A program made the translations under genes and the position numbers. DNA of 64,000 bases from Gerris lacustris (Eukaryota; Arthropoda; Insecta; Hemiptera; Gerridae): positions 62,061,307-62,125,306 of the forward strand of contig OX578276.1 of assembly GCA_951217055.1 (NCBI GenBank), in the 5' to 3' direction. The notes beneath the pieces are model-generated. The model ran no database searches and was not told where the DNA came from. It saw nothing but the letters and a program-made list of their open reading frames with translations. Below, piece after piece: positions 58,005 to 64,000 of this stretch. Numbering within the stretch: position 1 is the stretch's first letter; each line of letters begins with the position of its first letter.

Positions 58005-59667
58005 AAAAGGAAAATGAAGAAAACTGTTTAGTTTGTTTTCCTTTCCTTAAAATTTTTTTCACTGTAAACTAATATTTTCTTTCACAGAAACAAATAAATT
58101 CGTATACCACTTTAGTGCCAAATATTAATACAACTCTCCTTTATAAACGCAAAATATGTCATAATAAAGCCACACAAGTATTTTATCTAATATTTTTTTA
58201 TTTTTATGCTAAAGAGGAAAAATGTAACAATATCTTTAAAATAATAGTTTAGTCGTTGTGTTATTCTATTTTTATTATTAAGTATATAGCTGTAGGCGCA
58301 CGACATGAATTGTGTGAGGCATTCTAGTGCTTTTCTTTTTTTCATTATTCTTGCTTACAATTGTCTTATTCTTCTGTAATGCTCTATCTCTATCCACAGC
58401 CTTGTATTCGCCCCTTTATTAAAACCTTCTGTAATCTCGGAAAAAATTGTACATTGTTTTTTTTTTTTTTGTTTTATCTTTCATTTTTAAAATCATAATT
58501 TGAAACAAATTCTTTTGATGAAACCCCTAAATTTGTTACTTTTTTCGTCATTTAACATTAAATGAATGTGATTTAAAAACATTTTTAAAAAAATAAATAG
58601 TTTTGTATTTTATATATCCATATCTTAAACACTATATTTACTGTATTTATAGTATTGTTGTTTCTTTTACTACATAAATATTAATTACAATTAAATCGAT
58701 TTGATTAATGATAACATATATACCATATTTTGTTTATTTGTTAATTTTTTACTACGTTTTTATTAGCTTGCTTTCTTGTTTGTTTGTTTGTCCAGTACAA
58801 ATCTTGCAATCGATTTTTAACTAACTTCCCGAGTTGCTAGACATTTGAAACTTTTAGAATAGCTCAGAACACATCTTTCAGCAGAATTTAATTCGTTTTC
58901 TTTTCAGCAAATTTTGCTCTATGGAAAGTTAGTTCGGAAAAAATCCTCAAGTTATTTTATTTGTTTTGACATATCCCATATTTACGATCTTCATTTTGAC
59001 GTGTTTCAAATTTATGATTTATGGCAGAAAATTTAAAAACGTAGTATATCAGTTCTTTTTATCTTGTAATTATTTATAATTAAATTTAAAATTAGTCTAA
59101 TTTCCTTTTATATTAAATACCATGTAGAAGAATATGATCCCTTTCTATCTTTCTTTCTTTATCCCATTTCTTTGTATAAATGATTAAATCCAAGCTTGTC
59201 TTTTACATTTGAATGGGGTATTTCTTTATGTTATAAATTACTCGTAGTTTATTTTCTTTCGATAGTAAAGATGTGAAAGAAAATCAGTGGAAGAATGCAT
59301 GGAGCGGCAGATGTAGGAGAAGTTATTTACAGTATTAGATGTCCAAATAGTGGGTACATTAACCTCTGAGCTAAGAGGTCGAAAGGCTAACGGAGGAGAG
59401 ATTATAGGTAGTCTAAAACTGATCAGAGCAGAGCTCTTAGCTGCCAACTATTGTTGTGAACCACCACCAACACTTTCATCGACCTATTCATTTTAGATAA
59501 ATTGCCTTTCCATTTCATCTTGTGTTAGGGTTGAAACAATCACATTTTAAATATACCTGAGGTATTGAATGCCCTTTGATTAGCCCTGCTTTTCTTAATT
59601 CTCATTACGCTCTGTATAAATCAAATTGATATTGTAAGTGTTTTAACATCTGTTACAATGCATTGTT
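58005..59667. other. AT-rich noncoding sequence
   Basis: No supportable gene. A GC-richer patch at about 59270-59470 has a short open frame on the minus strand with no known domain. Confidence 0.5.
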
Positions 59668-60165
59668 AGCGAATTTTCCAAGAAAATTAAGCTACTGCAA
59701 CGGCTTCAAAAAAATTTTAATGTGAATTTTTGAAAATTTTCTCTATGTAAATCCGTTTTAGACCATATTATTATGTATGTATATATGTATGTGTCACTCC
59801 AGACAATATCTCACCCCCCTAGGATGCACTTAAAAAATCCAAACAAATTTTAAACTGTCAATAATATCAAATGAAAGAATGAGTTTGTTGGCCAGAATTT
59901 TTGGAGTTCATTTAGGGGTCAAATTTTGGCAATTTAAGGTCAAAAGTAGTAAAAAAAAAAAAGTGTTTTTCCATTTTTTTCAACAATTACTGTACTCTTA
60001 ATAAGCTTTCCTACGAAACGCATCTTGAAGGGTAAATACTATTCTGACTTTTGTGCCCTGACTTTTTTTCACCCATCCAAATTCTAAACTTATTATCATA
60101 AGCCAGTAATACGCAAATTTCTTTGAAAATTCGCTCATTAAGTCATGGCGCATGGCTGGTTTTTA
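59668..60165 (+). mobile_element. Helentron-like nonautonomous element (HINE type), copy 3
   Basis: The third and most degraded copy. It starts AGCGAATTTTCC and has the inverse GAAAATTCGCT at about 60125-60135, then an imperfect stem-loop (AGTCATGGCGCATGGCT). The internal microsatellite is short (ATGTATGTATATATGTATG at about 59772). Confidence 0.5.
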
Positions 60166-60725
60166 TTTTATGTTTGTACTAAAAAATAAATCTTTTAATG
60201 ATTTACCAATTATGAATAAAAACTTATAATATCACTCAACTTGTAAATTTCAATAAACTAAATAATAAATATTATTATCCTTACAATTGTATATGAGATG
60301 AAACCATTGATTTTAAATTTTATTTTGTTTTAATATTATAAGATATTTTATCATGTTTAACCAAAATTATTCTTAACTTCATACGATTTTATATTTGTTA
60401 ACCCAGATAGTAATACACATTTAAATCTTAAATTATAATAATTATACTACTTATTGGTTTTAATAGTGTTTAGCCGAACTACATTATATTAAATTCTTAC
60501 AAAATAGCATTTTGTGATTTTTAACAAATTTCTGGTCAAAGTGTCTGTGAACATGTTATTAACTAATATTGAAAAATGATATGTGTAATTGTTTCAAATA
60601 ATGTTAGCGATCTCAGGTCTAATTGAAACTTCCCTTGTACAAGATTAATGTTCTAACTATGGTTTTTGTGTTATGTACTGTACAGTCATATATACACACA
60701 CACATATATATATATATACACATAT
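60166..60725. other. AT-rich noncoding sequence
   Basis: No gene seen. A short alternating CA/TA run lies just before the next palindrome. Confidence 0.5.
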
Positions 60726-60737
60726 TTTACGATTTTG

Positions 60738-60890
60738 TTAGTATTCATACTACGGAACGATTAAATTTTAATTTAAATCAAATTATAATTATTATTAACT
60801 ACGGGAAACAGACAGAAAAAAATAGACTCCAGCGCGGAGTCTATTTTTCTCTGTCTGTTTCCCGTAGTTAATAATAATTATAATTTGATT

Positions 60891-60892
<2 letters not shown>
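60738..60892. mobile_element. Solo foldback relative of the tRNA-like array unit
   Basis: The left part, from CATACTACGGAA through ACTACGGGAAACAGACAG, is nearly the same as the corresponding part of the 348-bp array unit. Here it runs into a palindrome (about 60774-60892). Where the array has a tRNA-like core, only an acceptor-like stem remains (GACTCCAGCGCGGAGTC), extended by AAAAATA/TATTTTT. Confidence 0.75.

Positions 60893-60894
<2 letters not shown>

Positions 60895-60978
<84 letters not shown>
60895..60978. repeat. (AT)n microsatellite
   Basis: Directly abuts the foldback element. Confidence 0.9.
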
Positions 60979-60981
<3 letters not shown>

Positions 60982-62067
60982 CGCTATTTATTTATTGAGG
61001 GAGAAAGGCAAACGGAATGTCTTTGTTCTATTGGTCTTCAATTAGACCCTTGTTGAGGTTTGTTGTGTCTATATAGAGTGAATCACTGAAATTAAGTGGT
61101 TCAAATTTATTTATATTAATTATTAGCTATTGTTGTTTTAAAATTTTATTCACCATGACTTAACATTTTAGTTTAATTATTTATTTGATAGTTTAAATCA
61201 TAAAACACCTGAGCAGCGGTGCTTTAGGTCTAACAAATTCTTTGAAAGTCACACATATACTTCTTTACAAGGAAAAGGCCTGAGTAGGGTTAAATCAAAG
61301 ACAATGAACTCAAGCAGTGTAATGACTGCAAATCTTTCTACTTCTTTTTATTTATTTACATTTTTTTTAAAAGGTTTACTTCTATCTTGCTGATCATCTC
61401 GTTCTGTCGAATATTTTCTTCTCTAGGAAGAGGTAAATGTTTTGAAATCTCTGATTAGTATTTATTATTCGTACAGTATTATGATTAGTATTTGGTTAGT
61501 GTATTTATTTTATGATAAAAAGTTCAAGGTAAAAATCAATGTATGTATCATCAATGTATTAGATTTATCCTATCCTGCAATTTTCTTACTTCGCTTTTAA
61601 ATGGAATTATAAGTTTAAAAAGAAAAAAATATTTTATGAATATAGTGTACAGTGTGGATGTGGATACAGTATAGATAAATATAAATTGTGTCAATTTACA
61701 TTTTCATGTCTATTACATCATAAGGTAAGATTTTTTTTAAATTTTAAAACAGTATAAAGTTGAAAGGAAAGGGTTTGAACACCTTAACCTTTATTTGCTC
61801 GCAGCAATTCTCCTTAATCTGATCCTTTAATTGTCTTTCATTAGAAGGGCGGCAATTTACTGAAGTTAAAGCTTTTCCAGTTTACTCCTCGACCCAAAGA
61901 CCTTTAAAGGTCCCCTCCATTTTAATGAAATGACCCAAAAATACTTTCACGAAAAATGTACCAAAAGGTAGGCAGGTCTGCAAATGTCTGAAGCATCTTT
62001 ATCTATTATTTTAAATTTAATTTGCTCATCTACATTGTTTTCATTGTAAAAGTACAAAGTATATATG
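60979..62067. other. AT-rich noncoding sequence
   Basis: No gene seen. Confidence 0.5.
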
Positions 62068-62130
<63 letters not shown>

Positions 62131-62145
62131 AAACTTTTTGTTGTT

Positions 62146-62170
<25 letters not shown>
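62068..62170. repeat. Two (AT)n microsatellites
   Basis: Runs at about 62068-62126 and 62147-62170, just before the tRNA-like remnant. Confidence 0.9.
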
Positions 62171-62176
<6 letters not shown>

Positions 62177-62204
62177 TTTTGTCGGGAGACAGAAACAGAA
62201 AAAA

Positions 62205-62264
62205 TTTGCTCTGGCTCCGGGATTTGAACCAAAGCAGTCTACCAACTAAGCTAAGCCAGAGACA
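62205..62264 (-). pseudogene. tRNA-like core lacking the anticodon arm
   Basis: On the minus strand: an A box (TAGCTTAGTTGG), then directly a B box (GGTTCAAATCC), with matching acceptor strands (CTCTGGC and GCCAGAG) and a TTTTTT run after the 3' end. The anticodon arm is absent. The flank GACAGAAACAG recalls the array's GAAACAGACAG, so I place it in a sister family of the 13.5-16.5 kb repeats. Confidence 0.6.
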
Positions 62265-62336
62265 AACTTTCCCTGCGCGAAACGTAAGAATAATCCCACT
62301 ATTTATAGCGTGTAATTTATTTTCAAATCTAGATCT

Positions 62337-62350
62337 ATATATATATATAT

Positions 62351-62440
<90 letters not shown>
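62337..62440. repeat. (AT)n followed by (GT)n microsatellite
   Basis: About 75 bp of AT and about 30 bp of GT. Confidence 0.9.
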
Positions 62441-62442
<2 letters not shown>

Positions 62443-64000
62443 TATTTTTATTACTTTGACATTAAACTTAAATAGTGAATTGTATTAAGCAATCTTTTTT
62501 AGCCTCTAAATCCCTTAACCATTCACAATTTAAATCCTAAATAATCGGCATAGACGAAACACTGTGGCAATAGCTCGAAATAATGAAATCTACTCTGAAA
62601 TCTAAAGTATATATTGGTCTAAGAAATTTGAACTTGATAGTAAATGTTATAAGATGTAGCAACTGTAGTTGCAGTTATGTTTTAAAGTTGATTGCTCTCA
62701 TATAAGAAGGCCTTGAACCTCAGGGTTAAGACAAATTGATGCCGGTTTGTTATGCTATGAGCGAGTTTTGGTGCATTGCAGCTCCTTGTACATCCCGCTT
62801 AGAGATTCTTCTGAAATTGTTCTCAGTTAGCATTCTTACAATCTTATTACTATAGCAGGAATGAACTCTTATTAAACTACAGCTACATTTAATCTCTTCT
62901 TAATTTTAAATGAAATTTATAAACAGTTTTTTTTTAATTTTTCATATAAAAAAAAATGTATTATAAAGACACAAAATTGTTTTCGTTTAAAGGTCCTTTA
63001 ATTCCAATACACTTTAATTTAATATATATTGTTTTGTTGTCTGTCATCTGATGTAGAGCCTAAACTAGTGGGCCTATTTGGATTAAATTTGACAAACACG
63101 TTCAGAAAAATCATACCTCAAAGTGAAATCTTGAAATTAAATTTAACTCTAAAATTGGGGGTGCTGCCCCCAACACTGAAAAATCAGTAAAAAAAAAAAA
63201 TATTTCTCAAAAATTATTCCGACCATTTTTATTAATAACAGTTTAATAGAAGCCCATTTAAATACAAATTTTACCATATAAGTTCCTTTTCTGAAAAAAA
63301 AAAAAATATTAATAAAAAAAAAAAAAAAAAATATTGTGTCCCCGCGGTAATTAAAACCGAATGTAATCTACCCCCTGTGTTGAACACTTTATGTAAGTAT
63401 TTTTAATATCAAATTAATTAAATCAGATATATTGAGGGAATTTTATGTTCAGTATATGAAATCTTCTTTTTTTCTTCGAGCCAAAATAAAAAAGACATCA
63501 TAAAGAGCAATATAGCACTCCTCCCAAACTTCTGGTCTTATCTAAACTCTGGTTCATATTTGATTTTCTATTACTAAAAACGACCAAAATTATAAATAGT
63601 CAATGCACTCATATTTTTAAATCTATTTTTAGCAAACAGCATTTTGATTCTGAAGATACTGACTGTTGACCTAATTAGATTAATTCAATTTTAAATTGTT
63701 ATTTCCGATAAACTATTGATCTAAAATATTTTATCACCAGAAAAAATTGCTAGATTCTTGTAAGAAGTTCTTCGCACTATGGCGTATGTTATTCTATCTC
63801 CTACTTCTTTTACTTTATAATATTTTTACAGTCGCAGTTTTTTTTTAATTATTCATCTTTCCTCAAAGGATCTGCTCTACATGTATGTGAATTAAATCCG
63901 AACGAATTAAATATCTTAGAATTTCTAATTGAATATATCATTCAATTTATTGTTTAAAAATAAGTTAAAGTTAATATGTACAACGATATGCAAGTTAAAG
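62441..64000. other. AT-rich noncoding sequence to window end
   Basis: No gene seen. A small perfect hairpin (TTGGGGG...CCCCCAA) lies at about 63155-63173, and long A runs at about 63295-63330. Confidence 0.5.

Noticed and set aside
59238..59447. 69-aa minus-strand open frame near 59.3 kb as a gene
   Set aside because: No domain, no splice or promoter context; probably chance in a GC-richer patch.

Overview
This window is AT-rich, intron-containing, repeat-dense eukaryotic nuclear DNA, most likely from an arthropod and probably an insect. The evidence is a Gypsy element of CsRn1/Kabuki type primed by tRNA-Trp, a BEL/Pao element primed by tRNA-iMet, Helentron-like elements, TA-flanked inverted-repeat elements and many (AT)n tracts. 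No rRNA, CRISPR array, operon or bacterial gene was seen. The species cannot be named from the sequence.

Layout. 1-7.7 kb is AT-rich noncoding sequence with one Helentron-like nonautonomous copy. 7.69-10.22 kb is the only convincing host coding sequence: one long exon, bounded by good splice sites, of a disordered acidic/serine-rich protein of unknown function. 11.6-12.4 kb holds a foldback element. 13.47-16.48 kb is a tandem array of 348-bp units, each carrying a tRNA-like pol III gene; it ends in an inverted partial repeat and is flanked by a 12-bp direct repeat. 16.5-21.9 kb is AT-rich with little visible structure. 21.94-27.42 kb is a large TA-flanked terminal-inverted-repeat element that contains a Helentron-like copy and an internally deleted BEL/Pao element. 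28.2-40.95 kb is a three-level nest: an old inverted-repeat element, interrupted by a Gypsy element with identical 100-bp LTRs, whose protease region is itself interrupted by an 8.1-kb near-palindromic element with 6-bp target duplications. 41.0-42.3 kb has a second inverted-repeat element with a hammerhead-ribozyme-like core and a LINE remnant. 48.3-54.06 kb holds two head-to-tail copies of a Helentron-like element, one with a relic of helicase coding sequence. 55-64 kb is AT-rich with microsatellites, a short-tandem duplication, a miRNA-precursor-like hairpin, and two more small relatives of the tRNA-like foldback design.

How the parts relate. Almost all structure comes from mobile elements. 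The intact Gypsy gag and pol (separated by a canonical GGGAAAC slippery site) belong to one recently inserted element that was later broken by the palindrome. The elements most likely to be new are the 348-bp tRNA-like array with its dispersed relatives, and the 8.1-kb palindrome, whose ends are themselves hairpins and whose arms carry several tRNA-like modules. Coordinates and motifs were read by eye; family names are inferences from motifs, not from database searches.
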